Shown here in pieces: positions 42,822 to 53,205 of a DNA stretch of 64,000 nt. The notes under the pieces are model-generated. The model was not told the DNA's origin, searched no databases, and saw only the letters and a program-made list of their open reading frames with translations. The number at the start of each line of letters is the position of its first letter. Within the stretch, counting starts at the first letter, position 1. Source of the stretch: an uncultured Porphyromonadaceae bacterium (GTDB lineage Bacteria > Bacteroidota > Bacteroidia > Bacteroidales > Muribaculaceae); contig CAMWMD010000012.1 in the NCBI GenBank assembly GCA_947175265.1, positions 1 to 64,000 of the forward strand, read 5' to 3'. The translations under genes and the position numbers were made by a program.

Positions 42822-45244
42822 TGTTCGTTCTCCTTCTTTATCGTGTTGGCTGTTTCTTTTGATTCTTCTGTATTGTTCTCTTCGGTCGATTTTTCTACGG
42901 CTTTCTCTATACCTTCATCCGCTTTCTCCACCTCTTTATTCAATTCCTCAAGTTTCTTCTCCGATTCCTCAACCTCTTTCAGGTCTGTCCCGTCCGGGAG
43001 TTCAGATTCCAAAGAGACAGGTGCCGGATTTTCCTGGGCGGCCACCTCATCTGTCACTGTGAGATTCGTGGCCGGGCGTACAAACCTTGAGCCGGAGAAA
43101 GTCTTAGGTTCCCCGAAATCGGATGGTGCGAGGAAATAGCGTTCAAGTTCGTCAGGCACCTCTCCAAGATTATCCGCCCAACGCACCTTGTCGCCATACC
43201 ATTCGCGCACCGGCCTCAAAGACTCCCACCACTTGAAGTTGCGGAGATACATCTGGCTCCGTTTCACCATAAACAACGGCGTCACACACCCTGTAACCTC
43301 AGGCCACATCTTGAGACGCTCCATATTATTACCGTCAAGGTCGATATTGAGAAACGAACTTTCGGCATTGACTATACGGTTGTAACTTGAATCATTCTCC
43401 TGGGGCAGGAAAATGGCCTCTACGTTACCCGACACTTCCAGATTGCGGAGTCCGTTCCCTGAAAAATGGGCAAGCAGTTTCTTTCCCGCCAACTGATTGT
43501 AGAAATCCTCATCTATGTATTCCGACATCATTCCCGATTCCGGCAAAAGTGCCCAATCGGCTGTAGAATCATTGAAATGCACGTCAATTCTATTTCCAGT
43601 CACCTGTCTCTCTCCGCTCCACACTATGGGCTTGCGGAACATATACATCATTGAGTCTGACTCCACGAAAACTATCGAATCGGCCACCCCCTGAATATCC
43701 TGTTTGAAAAAGCGGGCCCTGTGATATGCGAGAGCCACATGAAATTCCTTCGGAATCATGGGAATCGAATCCTTCTTCAATTCTGTGGAATCTGTGGGCA
43801 ATTCAGGATTATCATCCGTTGAGGCCAGCATTGATTCCTCCTCCCCCTCCTCAGGTGCCTCTTCTGCGGAGGCGAGAGGTTCAACCTTTTCTATCGTCTC
43901 CTCCTCTACGACTTGGGCAGTGCTCTCACTTTGTCGTGGGGCTGCGGAGGAAAGAAGCGACATCGGGAGGGAAATCATAGGAGGCACAAGGTCAAACAAC
44001 ATATCATCCAACCATATACCTGTTGAATCAGCCTTTATTATAGGCTGTCCATCTTTCTCTGGATATCCGGAGGCTGTCCATCTCCTTGATGCCGCCACCA
44101 TCTCCGTGACGATATATGTGCGGATAGTGTCTGAGCGCAGAAACAAGGTATCGCTCTGCGAATACTCCATAAGCAGCGGATAGATAGTGGCCAAAGCCTC
44201 GCGGGTGGAGTCGTTATATACTCCGTAGCCACCTATGAGGGTAATCTTGTGGGCCGTATCGGTAAGCACCATTGGCATTCCGTGACGCGCCGGGTCGCGG
44301 AACATATAGGCCCTGCTTATCCTCGTAGCCTTGTCATATATGATGGAGTCTCCCTCAAGCGTGGTCACATTGTTGCTTGAATCCTTGTGCACTATCATTG
44401 AGCGGCTCATCAGTTCGGCATTTCCGAGTTCCGTATCATACAATCCTCGGGTAGTGATGATTGTGTCGTTCGCACCCTGGATTGTCGTCTTGCTCTCTAT
44501 GCGTGCTATATGCGTGTCCGTGTTATAGTAAAGAGTATCGGTCAGCATCGTATAACCGTCGCGGTTGTTGACGAGCACCACATCATGATAAAAATCAGCC
44601 TTCTTTGTTCCCGGAGAATATTCTCCGTAAAGTGAGGTCAGGGTATTCACCTTGTCATCGATGGTGCCCCAACGCGAATACCAACCCAGTTCCATGGCTA
44701 TGCTGTAGTCAAGACTGTCTGTGGTAAGGGTCACATCCCTGTTGATCAATCGCACTTTCTCCCTTGAAGGACCGTTCTGCAACTTCGCAAGTCGCTCGTT
44801 ACCCTCGTAGAAAAGTTTATCGGCATAGACGAACAGAGTGTCCCCCTGCTCCATCTTCACATGCCCGAATGCATCCATTGAGTTCAGCGCCGGATAATAG
44901 TAAGCCGAATCACAATACATCCACATACCGGCCTGACGGAATTTCACATTACCCTTCACTATCTGACGCTCCGTGGTATCAAAAGGATTCTCCACCCTGT
45001 AGAGGCTGTCGGCATACTCAAGGAATATCTTATCCTGACGGTATCTGTTGGCTCCGGGAATCTCCGGCTTTATAGGTCGCGTAGGTTTGGGGCGTGTATA
45101 GGTCTCCTCCTGTTTCTTTACCGCCTCTTTCTTCTTTACCTGCTGGGCGTAGGCCCTTACCCCTATATTCAATGCAAATCCTGCCGCAACCAAAATGATG
45201 GCCGCGGCAGTAGATATGCGCCGATAGTGAAGATTCATCCTCAT
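42818..45244 (-). CDS. OstA/LptA-like envelope protein
   Basis: An 808-residue exported protein. A signal peptide (residues ~1-33, ending in AYA) is followed by OstA-type beta-jellyroll repeats (ERQIVKGNVKFRQAGMWMYCDSAYY, split here by VKFRQ; FGHVKMEQGDTLFVYADKL) like those of LptA and the N-terminal part of LptD, suggesting lipopolysaccharide handling in the periplasm. A very acidic linker near residues 450-500 separates a second OstA-like region. The last ~60 residues are almost all E, K, S and N and look like a coiled coil. No LptD barrel is present. The ATG at 45244 is preferred over an upstream TTG that overlaps surA. It sits between surA-like and mutL. Confidence 0.8.
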   Translation of the reverse strand: MRMNLHYRRISTAAAIILVAAGFALNIGVRAYAQQVKKKEAVKKQEETYTRPKPTRPIKPEIPGANRYRQDKIFLEYADSLYRVENPFDTTERQIVKGNVKFRQAGMWMYCDSAYYYPALNSMDAFGHVKMEQGDTLFVYADKLFYEGNERLAKLQNGPSREKVRLINRDVTLTTDSLDYSIAMELGWYSRWGTIDDKVNTLTSLYGEYSPGTKKADFYHDVVLVNNRDGYTMLTDTLYYNTDTHIARIESKTTIQGANDTIITTRGLYDTELGNAELMSRSMIVHKDSSNNVTTLEGDSIIYDKATRISRAYMFRDPARHGMPMVLTDTAHKITLIGGYGVYNDSTREALATIYPLLMEYSQSDTLFLRSDTIRTYIVTEMVAASRRWTASGYPEKDGQPIIKADSTGIWLDDMLFDLVPPMISLPMSLLSSAAPRQSESTAQVVEEETIEKVEPLASAEEAPEEGEEESMLASTDDNPELPTDSTELKKDSIPMIPKEFHVALAYHRARFFKQDIQGVADSIVFVESDSMMYMFRKPIVWSGERQVTGNRIDVHFNDSTADWALLPESGMMSEYIDEDFYNQLAGKKLLAHFSGNGLRNLEVSGNVEAIFLPQENDSSYNRIVNAESSFLNIDLDGNNMERLKMWPEVTGCVTPLFMVKRSQMYLRNFKWWESLRPVREWYGDKVRWADNLGEVPDELERYFLAPSDFGEPKTFSGSRFVRPATNLTVTDEVAAQENPAPVSLESELPDGTDLKEVEESEKKLEELNKEVEKADEGIEKAVEKSTEENNTEESKETANTIKKENEQ

Positions 45245-45288
45245 CGTTTGTGCTATATGTGTGATAGATATCCGCTCCCGATCAGAAA

Positions 45289-46656
45289 TCAATTATATTC
45301 CTTTATCCAACCCTTGTGTTTGAAATCGCAATTGTTCCATCCATCCTCGATTCTTACGTATGTCTCCTTGATTTTCTTCTCAAGCCATTCATTGAGGACC
45401 TGCTCTCGGCAATGATCCTCATACATCTTCTTGATCAGGTTGTAATCATCGGAGAGTGTCGCCCTATGTCCCGGTATCCTGTTGGTGAGCCTTACGATTG
45501 CAGCCACATCCTTATTCTTGTTATTCTTCATGACGAAAGCCTCGCTTATATCGCCGGGACTCATACTCTCGATTCTCCTTGAGATTTCCGGATTAAGTTC
45601 CTGCATCTCAAAGCGGCTGCTCCTGTCATTCTCATTGATCATGATTCCACCGTTGTTGCGGGTATCCTTATCCTGGGAAAGCACTCCTGCGGCTTCATTG
45701 AATGAGAAAGCACCCGCCACTATCTCTTTCCTGATGGAGTCAAGACGATTGGTGGCATCCGAAAGATCCTTCGCGCTTACCTTCGGAGTAAGAAGGATAT
45801 GACGCACGTTCGCCTGCTCCCCCCTCTTCTCTATAAGTTGGATGATATGATAGCCGTATTCCGTCTCGACAATCCTTGAGACCTTCTTAGGGTCGCTCAG
45901 ATTGAACGCCACATTGGCAAATTCAGGCACATAGGCTGATTTCGGACGGAAACCCAACTCACCACCCTGCATTGCACTGCCATCCTCGCTATACATGATT
46001 GCGAGTGTGGAGAAATCAGCCTCCCCCTTGTTCACTCGGTCGGCATACTCCCTGAGCCTCGCCTTTACATCCTCTATTTCCTGACGCGGTATATTGGGAT
46101 TCATCGTTATTATCTGGGTCTCCACCTTCATAGGTACGTATGGGATACTGTCCGGAGGAAGGGAATCAAAATATTTCCTGACCTCATTAGGCGTAACTTT
46201 TATCCCCTCCGTAAGGCTTTTCTGCACCTCCTGAACTATGGCATTGTTACGCATATACTCCACATAGTATTCCTTCAAAACGGGAATGGATTTATGGAAA
46301 TATTCCTCCACCTTCTCCTTCGACCCCAGCTGGTTCACGAAGTTGTTGATCTGCTGCTCCACTCGGGCACGGACATTGCTCTCCGAAACTTCTATGGTAT
46401 CAAGTTTCGCCTGATGAAGATATAGTTTCTCCACAGCGAGTTGCTCCGGTATGACACAAAACGGATCTCCGGCAATCGGGGTGCCTGACTGCCTCATCTC
46501 CTGATACATATCTTCAATATCCGAGCGGAATATGGCCTCGTCACCCACAACCCAGGCCACCTCGTCGATGATATTCTTTACCGGTTGGGCCAATGTGCAG
46601 AGCCCCCCTATTGCGGCCAAAGCCAAGGCCGGAATTGTAATTATGCGTTTATTCAT
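45289..46656 (-). CDS. SurA-like periplasmic peptidyl-prolyl isomerase
   Basis: A 455-residue exported chaperone for outer-membrane proteins. It has a signal peptide (residues 1-23), an N-terminal SurA helical domain (VGDEAIFRSDIEDMYQEM) and two parvulin-type domains: a first around residues 160-260 (GELGFRPKSAYVPEFANVAF, then EYGYHIIQLIEKRG) and a second around 270-370 (ANVRHILLTPKVS). The ATG at 46656 is chosen because a signal peptide follows directly; it overlaps the upstream lipoprotein gene by 8 bases. It is the third of three foldase-like genes in a row. Confidence 0.88.
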   Translation of the reverse strand: MNKRIITIPALALAAIGGLCTLAQPVKNIIDEVAWVVGDEAIFRSDIEDMYQEMRQSGTPIAGDPFCVIPEQLAVEKLYLHQAKLDTIEVSESNVRARVEQQINNFVNQLGSKEKVEEYFHKSIPVLKEYYVEYMRNNAIVQEVQKSLTEGIKVTPNEVRKYFDSLPPDSIPYVPMKVETQIITMNPNIPRQEIEDVKARLREYADRVNKGEADFSTLAIMYSEDGSAMQGGELGFRPKSAYVPEFANVAFNLSDPKKVSRIVETEYGYHIIQLIEKRGEQANVRHILLTPKVSAKDLSDATNRLDSIRKEIVAGAFSFNEAAGVLSQDKDTRNNGGIMINENDRSSRFEMQELNPEISRRIESMSPGDISEAFVMKNNKNKDVAAIVRLTNRIPGHRATLSDDYNLIKKMYEDHCREQVLNEWLEKKIKETYVRIEDGWNNCDFKHKGWIKEYN

Positions 46657-47578
46657 TTTTTTCTTCTTGTTTCCTTTTTGATGTGCCATTATTCAGCATC
46701 CTGTGTTTTACCGGGTCATAGCCATGGCGCACCAGACGTCCATCCTTTATGGCCTTCTCCACCAGTGATGACACCAGAGCCTCCTCGTATGACGACACCT
46801 TCGTCTGCTCCATCATAGCCTCTATCCGCTCCTTGGCGAATTCAAAAGGCTGTTCGCTGCCTGTCGGTAGATACTCCGACACATGGAGCAGATATGTTGA
46901 GCCGTTATAGGTGGTCTCGAAATCTCGCGTCGCCTGCAAAAAGGCATCGGGATCATAAAACCGGTAAGGTATCATATCGGCTATCGTCTGCCAATCCACC
47001 CATACATTAACAAAGTAATCATACTGCAGGGCCTCGCCTCCGTAATGACTCTCAAGACGGTCTACACTCCCTTCCGAGCCGCTTGCGATAAGTCTCCTTA
47101 TCTCCTCCAATTGCGGTGATGAAGATGCCACTTTCAGATAAATCCCCTTTATGAGGGGTCGCTCCGTAAGCATCTCCCCCCTGTGTAGGTCATAGAATCT
47201 CCTTATGCTGTCGGCCGAGACTTTCACGCTCTTGCTCCTGCGCATCTGCCGGAGATACTCCGTCACTATAAGACGGCTCCGGTAGGCCGACACCTTCCGT
47301 TCTATCTCCTCCAGATTTGAAAGTTTACTCTCCGCAAGCGGTGTGAGCACCCGTTCCGACACCCAGGTGTCTATTATATCCTCAAACAGAGCCAGGCTGT
47401 CGGCCGGATCGATTCCCACGGGTATCCTGTCTATCACCTGGCTCAACGTAAGGTCCTCCCCATCCACCGAAAGAAGCACCTGCGCCTCTTCCGAGTGAGC
47501 CTCCTTCTCTTTTTTACATGATTCGAGAAAGAATGGAAGAAGGATTACGACCAATATCCGGAAGAGAGTTTTTTTCAT
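46649..47578 (-). CDS. SurA-N-like lipoprotein without a PPIase domain
   Basis: A 309-residue predicted lipoprotein: the signal peptide ends in FFLES with the lipid-modified C21, followed by charged residues. The mature part starts with VLLSVDGEDLTLSQVIDRI, like the N-terminal region of SurA/PpiD-type foldases, then is mainly helical. I see no parvulin domain, which separates it from both neighbours. It probably assists folding as a chaperone or scaffold (inference from position). It lies 7 bases after the parvulin gene and overlaps the surA-like gene. Confidence 0.7.
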   Translation of the reverse strand: MKKTLFRILVVILLPFFLESCKKEKEAHSEEAQVLLSVDGEDLTLSQVIDRIPVGIDPADSLALFEDIIDTWVSERVLTPLAESKLSNLEEIERKVSAYRSRLIVTEYLRQMRRSKSVKVSADSIRRFYDLHRGEMLTERPLIKGIYLKVASSSPQLEEIRRLIASGSEGSVDRLESHYGGEALQYDYFVNVWVDWQTIADMIPYRFYDPDAFLQATRDFETTYNGSTYLLHVSEYLPTGSEQPFEFAKERIEAMMEQTKVSSYEEALVSSLVEKAIKDGRLVRHGYDPVKHRMLNNGTSKRKQEEKNE

Positions 47579-47585
47579 AGAGGTC

Positions 47586-49508
47586 TTACCTCACTTTTTT
47601 GAGTTCCTTATTGTTGACTTTCACCGGATAGGTATTGCGCAGCCAGTCCACCCATTCCCTTTCAAGCTCATTCTGGTAATCACTTACCACAGCTCCCCTG
47701 ACATCGTCCACCTCCTCCGGTGTGTCAAGGCTTCGCGGGTCATACAGATAGACTGTCGGGTACTTGGAAGAGGTCTCCGGTCCTCCGAAATAGAGATAAT
47801 CCACCATTGGGTTCTGCCCCTTTGTCACAAGTATCTTCTCAACTGATGCCTGCCCGTTGAAATCGCGCCTCACAATCTCGCCGACAGATGTAGCGGGTAG
47901 ACTGTCAAGCAACTCTCTCACGCGGGCACCCACAGTATCGTTCACAGCCTGTACAAGATACCCCTTCACTCTCGGGTTTGTCCATGTGTAGTCACTGCGA
48001 TGCGCATCAAAGTATCTTCCGAGACCCTCCGTATCGGAAGAGGCCTTATTCCAGACTTTCTCAAGACTTATCTCATAAAGCAAAGTGCCGTCATGATATT
48101 CGTTGAGAAGGTTCCTGTAGTCAGGCTCATTATTATAAAGCCAATTCTCCTCAGCTTCTACCAGTTTTGCGTTGAAGAAGTTGTCAGCACTCTTTCTGAG
48201 TATTATTTCCGACATCTCTGCAGGTATGTTTCCTATGCCTGCTAATCCTTCAATAAAGTCGCTTACTGGATATTTCTTTCCGTCAGCCTCTACAATCACC
48301 TGATTTTTTACAGGCGACTGAGTGTATTTTGCAAAGAAGGTGGAATCAATACCATTTTCCTTGGCATCATTCACCACTGAGGAAACCACATCATCCTTGA
48401 GTTTTCCCTTATGCTTGTTGGCAAGCTGGGTTGTCTGGCGTGTCTTCATCAACTGTGCCCGCTCGTCCTGAGGGTTGGAGACCCGACGGCTTACAACCTG
48501 CATGGTCTCCTCTACACCCGGTGCAGGGATAGAACGATGCTTCTGGATTATATGCCAGCCGTACATGCTTCGCACCGGCTCGCTTATCTCACCCGGTGCA
48601 AGAGAAAAGGCCATTGACTCAAACTCAGGAACCATCTCTCCGGGACCGAACACCGGAAGGCGACCGCCCTGACGTGCCGAACCTTTGTCGGCAGAATATT
48701 TAGCGGCTACCTCGGCAAATGAGCCGGGATTGGTTTTCACCACATTATACAGACTATCTATCAGACTTTTGGCAGCATCCTGTTCACTCTGAGGAGCATC
48801 CGGACTGACCATTGTCATTATATGCGACGCCTCCACTTTCCCGCGGGCCGGACGATGTTTTCCCGTTTTTATCAAATGATACCCTACGGGCGACTCAACG
48901 ATTTCCGACAATTCACCTTCAGGAAGATTCCATACCGCTGTCTCGAATGAATAGGGATATTTACCCGCCTGAATAAAACCGAGATTCCCTTTATTTCTCT
49001 TGACGGCCGGATCTGTAGAATGGCGGACTGCCATTTCCGTAAAATCAGCGCCGTTCAGCAATTCTTTCCTGATAGAGTCAAGTCTGCTTCTCAGCCTGCG
49101 GTTCTCATCGGCATTTCTCGTCTTGAAGAACATGATGTGAGAAGCCTCCACCTCCTCTTCCCCCCTTTTCGCCAATTCCTCAGCAAGTGTCTTTATAAAC
49201 AGGGAGTCAGTCATATACGGCGCGGCGAGTTCGCGGCGATATTGGTCCATCTCCTTACGGAAAGACTCCAACGTATCCAGTCCGGCTGCCTTGGCATCCG
49301 CTACTTTGAGTTTATATATCTCAAACATGGCGACGTATTCGTCAAGTGTCTGAGGCGCGAGTTGCTGTCGGCTGTTCTTATGGAACAGATACTCAAATTC
49401 TGAACGGGGCACGTCAACTCCATTCACCGTCATTACTACGGGGTCTTTGGCGGCCCATGCCGCGATGCAGGCTGAGAGTCCCGCGCCTACAAGGATTCTA
49501 TTTTTCAT
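47586..49508 (-). CDS. Exported peptidyl-prolyl isomerase with two parvulin domains
   Basis: A 640-residue PrsA/PpiD-like foldase. It has a signal peptide (residues ~1-19), an N-terminal helical domain with [20 protein letters not shown], a first parvulin domain (~120-220; [13 protein letters not shown] and [20 protein letters not shown]), a second one (~225-330; [14 protein letters not shown] and [20 protein letters not shown]), and a long helical C-terminal half with no recognised domain. It likely assists outer-membrane and periplasmic protein folding. It is the first gene of the foldase/OstA/mutL run and begins 35 bases after recQ, so read-through from the recQ promoter is likely. Confidence 0.87.
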   Translation of the reverse strand: MKNRILVGAGLSACIAAWAAKDPVVMTVNGVDVPRSEFEYLFHKNSRQQLAPQTLDEYVAMFEIYKLKVADAKAAGLDTLESFRKEMDQYRRELAAPYMTDSLFIKTLAEELAKRGEEEVEASHIMFFKTRNADENRRLRSRLDSIRKELLNGADFTEMAVRHSTDPAVKRNKGNLGFIQAGKYPYSFETAVWNLPEGELSEIVESPVGYHLIKTGKHRPARGKVEASHIMTMVSPDAPQSEQDAAKSLIDSLYNVVKTNPGSFAEVAAKYSADKGSARQGGRLPVFGPGEMVPEFESMAFSLAPGEISEPVRSMYGWHIIQKHRSIPAPGVEETMQVVSRRVSNPQDERAQLMKTRQTTQLANKHKGKLKDDVVSSVVNDAKENGIDSTFFAKYTQSPVKNQVIVEADGKKYPVSDFIEGLAGIGNIPAEMSEIILRKSADNFFNAKLVEAEENWLYNNEPDYRNLLNEYHDGTLLYEISLEKVWNKASSDTEGLGRYFDAHRSDYTWTNPRVKGYLVQAVNDTVGARVRELLDSLPATSVGEIVRRDFNGQASVEKILVTKGQNPMVDYLYFGGPETSSKYPTVYLYDPRSLDTPEEVDDVRGAVVSDYQNELEREWVDWLRNTYPVKVNNKELKKVR

Positions 49509-49542
49509 TCTGGCTGACTTGGTTTAAATTTGCGGCCGTTTC

Positions 49543-51723
49543 TCAATTCCCCATTTCTGAAAGGAATTTCACCCTTACAAGACGAATCTCCTCTTCCGAG
49601 AACTCGTCGCCGAGTTCCTGAATGGCCGCTTCAAGATCATCTTCCTCGCTCTCCTTGAAATAATCGATTATGTCGAGTTCATGATCCTCGTCCATAATCT
49701 CATTGAGGAAGTAATCGATATTAATTTTCGTTCCGGCATCCACGATTGCCTCAAGTTCATCTATGAGTTCATCAAACTCAAGGCCCTTGCTCTCTGCGAG
49801 TTCCTCAAGATCTATCTTCCTGTCTATTCCGTGGATGATGGAAATCTTAAGTTTGCTGCTGTTGGCCATTGTGCGCACCCTGATATCCTCCGGGCGGTCT
49901 ATCTCATTCTCGTCGACATGAAGTTTGATGAGTTTCACAAACTCATCTCCATATCTTTTGGCCTTCCCGGCTCCGACTCCGGGGATATTGGCAAGCTCTT
50001 CTACCGTGATGGGATATGTGGTGGCCATTGCCTCAAGAGAAGGCTCCTGGAATATCACATAGGGTGGAAGATCAAGTTTCTTCGCCATTTTCTTACGCAG
50101 GTCCATAAGCATGGAATAAAGCACCGGGTCGGCGGCGCAAGAGGCCCCTCCCTTTATCTGAGGCTCATTTTCCGAATCTGCGAAGTCATTATCTTCCACA
50201 ATCTTGAACGATACCGGCTTCTTCAGGAATTTCTTACCCTTTGACGTCACTTTCACGTTCCCGATGTTCTCCACATCCATCTCCAGATAGCCGGCTATGG
50301 CTCCCTGACGGATCACTGTAGAAAGCATCTTTTCATCAGCATTGGAGAGGCAACCGAACTCCTCGATTTCCTCATGATGGTTGCTTCTCACCTCATCGGT
50401 GGGACGCCCGATCATAACGTTCACCACATAGTCCGGGGCAAACTTCTCCTTAAGAGCGATAACCGTCTCAATGACGGCACACAGTTCTTCTTTTGCTTCC
50501 ACTTGTGTTTTAGGATTTAAACAATTGTCGCAATTGCCGCAGTTGTCTGCTTCATATTGCTCTCCAAAATAGTGTAAAAGGATCTTTCGCCTGCATACAG
50601 ACGACTCCGCATAACTTCTGGTCTCCGCAAGAAGATGACGCCCTATCTCCTGTTCGGCCGCCGTCTTAGTCTGCATGAGCTTCTCAAGTTTCTGCAGATC
50701 CTTATTAGAATAAAATGTTAAGCATCTTCCTTCTCCACCATCGCGTCCCGCACGCCCCGTCTCCTGATAATACCCTTCAAGGCTCTTGGGTATATCATAG
50801 TGAATGACGTATCTCACATCGGGCTTGTCTATCCCCATTCCGAACGCTATCGTGGCCACTATCACATCCACCTTCTCATGAAGGAATGCGTCCTGATTTG
50901 CCGAACGTGTCACCGAGTCCATTCCGGCATGATAGGGAAGCACTGAAATCTCATTGATCTTCAGCGTCTCCGCAAGTTCCTCCACTTTCTTCCGGCTCAG
51001 GCAATAGATTATCCCTGACTTACCCGGATTGGATTTTATATAGCGGATTATATCCCTGTCGACATCCTTTGTCTTCGGGCGTACCTCATAATAGAGGTTA
51101 TCCCTGTTGAAACTTGACTTGAATATCTTGGCGTCAAGCATACCGAGATTCTTCTGAATATCGTGCTGCACCTTTGGCGTGGCAGTGGCCGTGAGGGCTA
51201 TCAGCGGCTTCGCGCCTACCTCATTGATGATCGACCTTATGCGCCTGTACTCGGGCCGGAAATCATGCCCCCACTCCGAAATACAATGTGCCTCATCCAC
51301 AGCGTAGAACGATATGTTGATCGAGCGCATGAATGCCATGGTCTCCTCCTTCGTGAACGATTCGGGAGCTACGTATAGCAATTTTGTCCGCCCTGATATG
51401 ACATCCGACTTCACCTGATCTGTCGCCGCCTTGTTGAGCGAGGAGTTGAGGAAGTGGGCAATCCCGTCATCCTCTCCGTAATGGCGCATGGCATCTACCT
51501 GATTCTTCATCAACGCTATGAGGGGAGAGATGACTATGGCTGTGCCTTCCGACATTAGCGCAGGCAACTGGTAACATAGCGATTTGCCACCACCCGTAGG
51601 CATGAGCACAAAAACATCATCGCCGTCCAGAAGACTGCTTATGATTTCAAGCTGGTTGCCTTTGAATTTGTCGAAGCCGAAATTATATTTGAGGGCTTCG
51701 GTAATCGCTTTGATGTCTGCCAT
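49543..51723 (-). CDS. recQ: ATP-dependent DNA helicase RecQ
   Basis: A 3'-5' helicase for recombination and replication restart. Motif I is LMPTGGGKSLCYQLPA, the DEAH box sits in YAVDEAHCISEWGHDFRPEY, and motif VI is ETGRAGRDG. The RQC zinc site has cysteines in SSVCRRKILLHYFG and NCGNCDNC, and an HRDC domain follows around residues 530-610 (KLDLPPYVIFQEPSLEAMA). Beyond that lies an acidic helical tail of about 100 residues, as in many Bacteroidetes RecQ proteins. The length is 726 residues against ~610 in E. coli. It has its own promoter at 51755-51762. Confidence 0.96.
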   Translation of the reverse strand: MADIKAITEALKYNFGFDKFKGNQLEIISSLLDGDDVFVLMPTGGGKSLCYQLPALMSEGTAIVISPLIALMKNQVDAMRHYGEDDGIAHFLNSSLNKAATDQVKSDVISGRTKLLYVAPESFTKEETMAFMRSINISFYAVDEAHCISEWGHDFRPEYRRIRSIINEVGAKPLIALTATATPKVQHDIQKNLGMLDAKIFKSSFNRDNLYYEVRPKTKDVDRDIIRYIKSNPGKSGIIYCLSRKKVEELAETLKINEISVLPYHAGMDSVTRSANQDAFLHEKVDVIVATIAFGMGIDKPDVRYVIHYDIPKSLEGYYQETGRAGRDGGEGRCLTFYSNKDLQKLEKLMQTKTAAEQEIGRHLLAETRSYAESSVCRRKILLHYFGEQYEADNCGNCDNCLNPKTQVEAKEELCAVIETVIALKEKFAPDYVVNVMIGRPTDEVRSNHHEEIEEFGCLSNADEKMLSTVIRQGAIAGYLEMDVENIGNVKVTSKGKKFLKKPVSFKIVEDNDFADSENEPQIKGGASCAADPVLYSMLMDLRKKMAKKLDLPPYVIFQEPSLEAMATTYPITVEELANIPGVGAGKAKRYGDEFVKLIKLHVDENEIDRPEDIRVRTMANSSKLKISIIHGIDRKIDLEELAESKGLEFDELIDELEAIVDAGTKINIDYFLNEIMDEDHELDIIDYFKESEEDDLEAAIQELGDEFSEEEIRLVRVKFLSEMGN

Positions 51724-51754
51724 AGATTTGAGGTTCGAAGAGTTTCTTGATATA

Positions 51755-51762
51755 CAAAGTTA
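51755..51762 (-). promoter_or_regulatory. -7 box of recQ
   Basis: TAACTTTG on the minus strand, 31 bases before the recQ ATG and downstream of the clpX terminator. Confidence 0.6.
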
Positions 51763-51883
51763 AAGATTTTTCCTGACATTTCCGATATTTCAGTTGAAAA
51801 AAATTAATTATTCCCCTTCAGGCTTCATCTTTGACTATTTTTCTTTCCCGTTGTTCCCTTTAAAGCACTGCCTAAACACCCTA

Positions 51884-51922
51884 AAAAAGGATGCCGGAAA
51901 CACTCGCGGCATTTCCGGCATC
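51884..51922 (-). terminator. Terminator of clpX
   Basis: GATGCCGGAAA (51890-51900) and TTTCCGGCATC (51912-51922) form an 11-base stem, followed on the minus strand by CTTTTTTAG. It lies 17 bases after the clpX stop. Confidence 0.8.
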
Positions 51923-51939
51923 TATATGAAGGGTGGTCG

Positions 51940-53190
51940 TCACTCCGTCATCTTTGTCTTTTCAAAATGGGCTTTCTCAAGTTTATCTTTCACATACTCG
52001 GCTGTGACCGTGAACGTCTCTGTCGGTTCTGAGGGAACCTCATACATTGCGTCAACCATGATGGTCTCCACAATCGAACGAAGTCCGCGGGCTCCCAACT
52101 TATACTCTATAGCCTTCGATACTATCAAGTCAAGGGCATCTTCTGTAAACTCGAGTTTTACACCGTCAAGCAGGAACAACTTCTTATACTGCCTTACAAT
52201 GGCATTCTTTGGTTCTGTGAGGATACGGCGGAGGGCTGCCTTGTCAAGCGGTTCGAGGCTCGTCAGTATAGGCAGACGACCTATTATCTCCGGGATAAGA
52301 CCGAAAGATTTCAAATCCTGTGGCATGACATAACGCATCAGATTCTCCCTCTGCTTCTTCATCCCTGCTCCGTCGTGACCATATCCGACAACATGTGTAT
52401 TGAGCCTTGACGCTATCTTACGCTCTATTCCGTCGAATGCGCCTCCGCAGATGAATAGGATATTCTTTGTATCGACTGCTATCATCTTCTGCTCGGGATG
52501 CTTCCTGCCTCCATTCGGGGGAACAAGAACAGTCGAGCCCTCGAGCAGTTTGAGAAGTCCCTGCTGAACTCCCTCACCGCTGACGTCTCTCGTGATGGAA
52601 GGATTGTCGCTCTTTCTCGCTATCTTGTCAATCTCGTCGATGAAGACAATTCCTTTCTCTGCTCGCTCCACATCATAGTCGCATGCCTGAAGCAGACGTG
52701 TGAGAAGCGACTCTATATCCTCGCCTACATAACCTGCCTCCGTAAGCACCGTGGCATCTACAATGGCGAAAGGCACGTCTAGAAGTCGGGCTATCGTCTT
52801 GGCAAGAAGGGTCTTCCCGGTGCCTGTCGGACCCACAAGGATGATATTGGATTTCTCTATATCCACATCATCTGCAGTGCTCTCCTGGTTCACCCTCTTG
52901 TAATGATTGTAGACGGCTACCGATAGATATTTCTTGGCCTCATCCTGACCGATTATATACTGGTCAAGAAATTCCTTTATCTCCTTGGGTTTGGGTATCG
53001 CCTCTCCCTTTGACTCTTTGCCCGCTTTGACCTTGGCCGATTTCTTAAGTTGGGCATCACGGGCATCATCTATAAACTTTATACAGTCTGTGCATAAGTT
53101 CAAACCGTCAAATACCTGTACTACCGGATTATCCGGACGGTCGGGTGAACCGCACATCGAGCAAATGAGCCCTGAAGATTTTTTTGCCAT
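51940..53190 (-). CDS. clpX: ATP-dependent Clp protease ATP-binding subunit ClpX
   Basis: Unfoldase ring that feeds substrates to ClpP. It has an N-terminal C4 zinc-binding domain (C10, C13, C33, C36), Walker [16 protein letters not shown], pore loop GYVGED, Walker [14 protein letters not shown] and an IGF-like region contacting ClpP, read here as [12 protein letters not shown] and preceding residues. The 416 residues are standard. It starts 15 bases after clpP and is almost certainly cotranscribed with it. Confidence 0.97.
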   Translation of the reverse strand: MAKKSSGLICSMCGSPDRPDNPVVQVFDGLNLCTDCIKFIDDARDAQLKKSAKVKAGKESKGEAIPKPKEIKEFLDQYIIGQDEAKKYLSVAVYNHYKRVNQESTADDVDIEKSNIILVGPTGTGKTLLAKTIARLLDVPFAIVDATVLTEAGYVGEDIESLLTRLLQACDYDVERAEKGIVFIDEIDKIARKSDNPSITRDVSGEGVQQGLLKLLEGSTVLVPPNGGRKHPEQKMIAVDTKNILFICGGAFDGIERKIASRLNTHVVGYGHDGAGMKKQRENLMRYVMPQDLKSFGLIPEIIGRLPILTSLEPLDKAALRRILTEPKNAIVRQYKKLFLLDGVKLEFTEDALDLIVSKAIEYKLGARGLRSIVETIMVDAMYEVPSEPTETFTVTAEYVKDKLEKAHFEKTKMTE

Positions 53191-53205
53191 TATTTACGGA
53201 TTATT

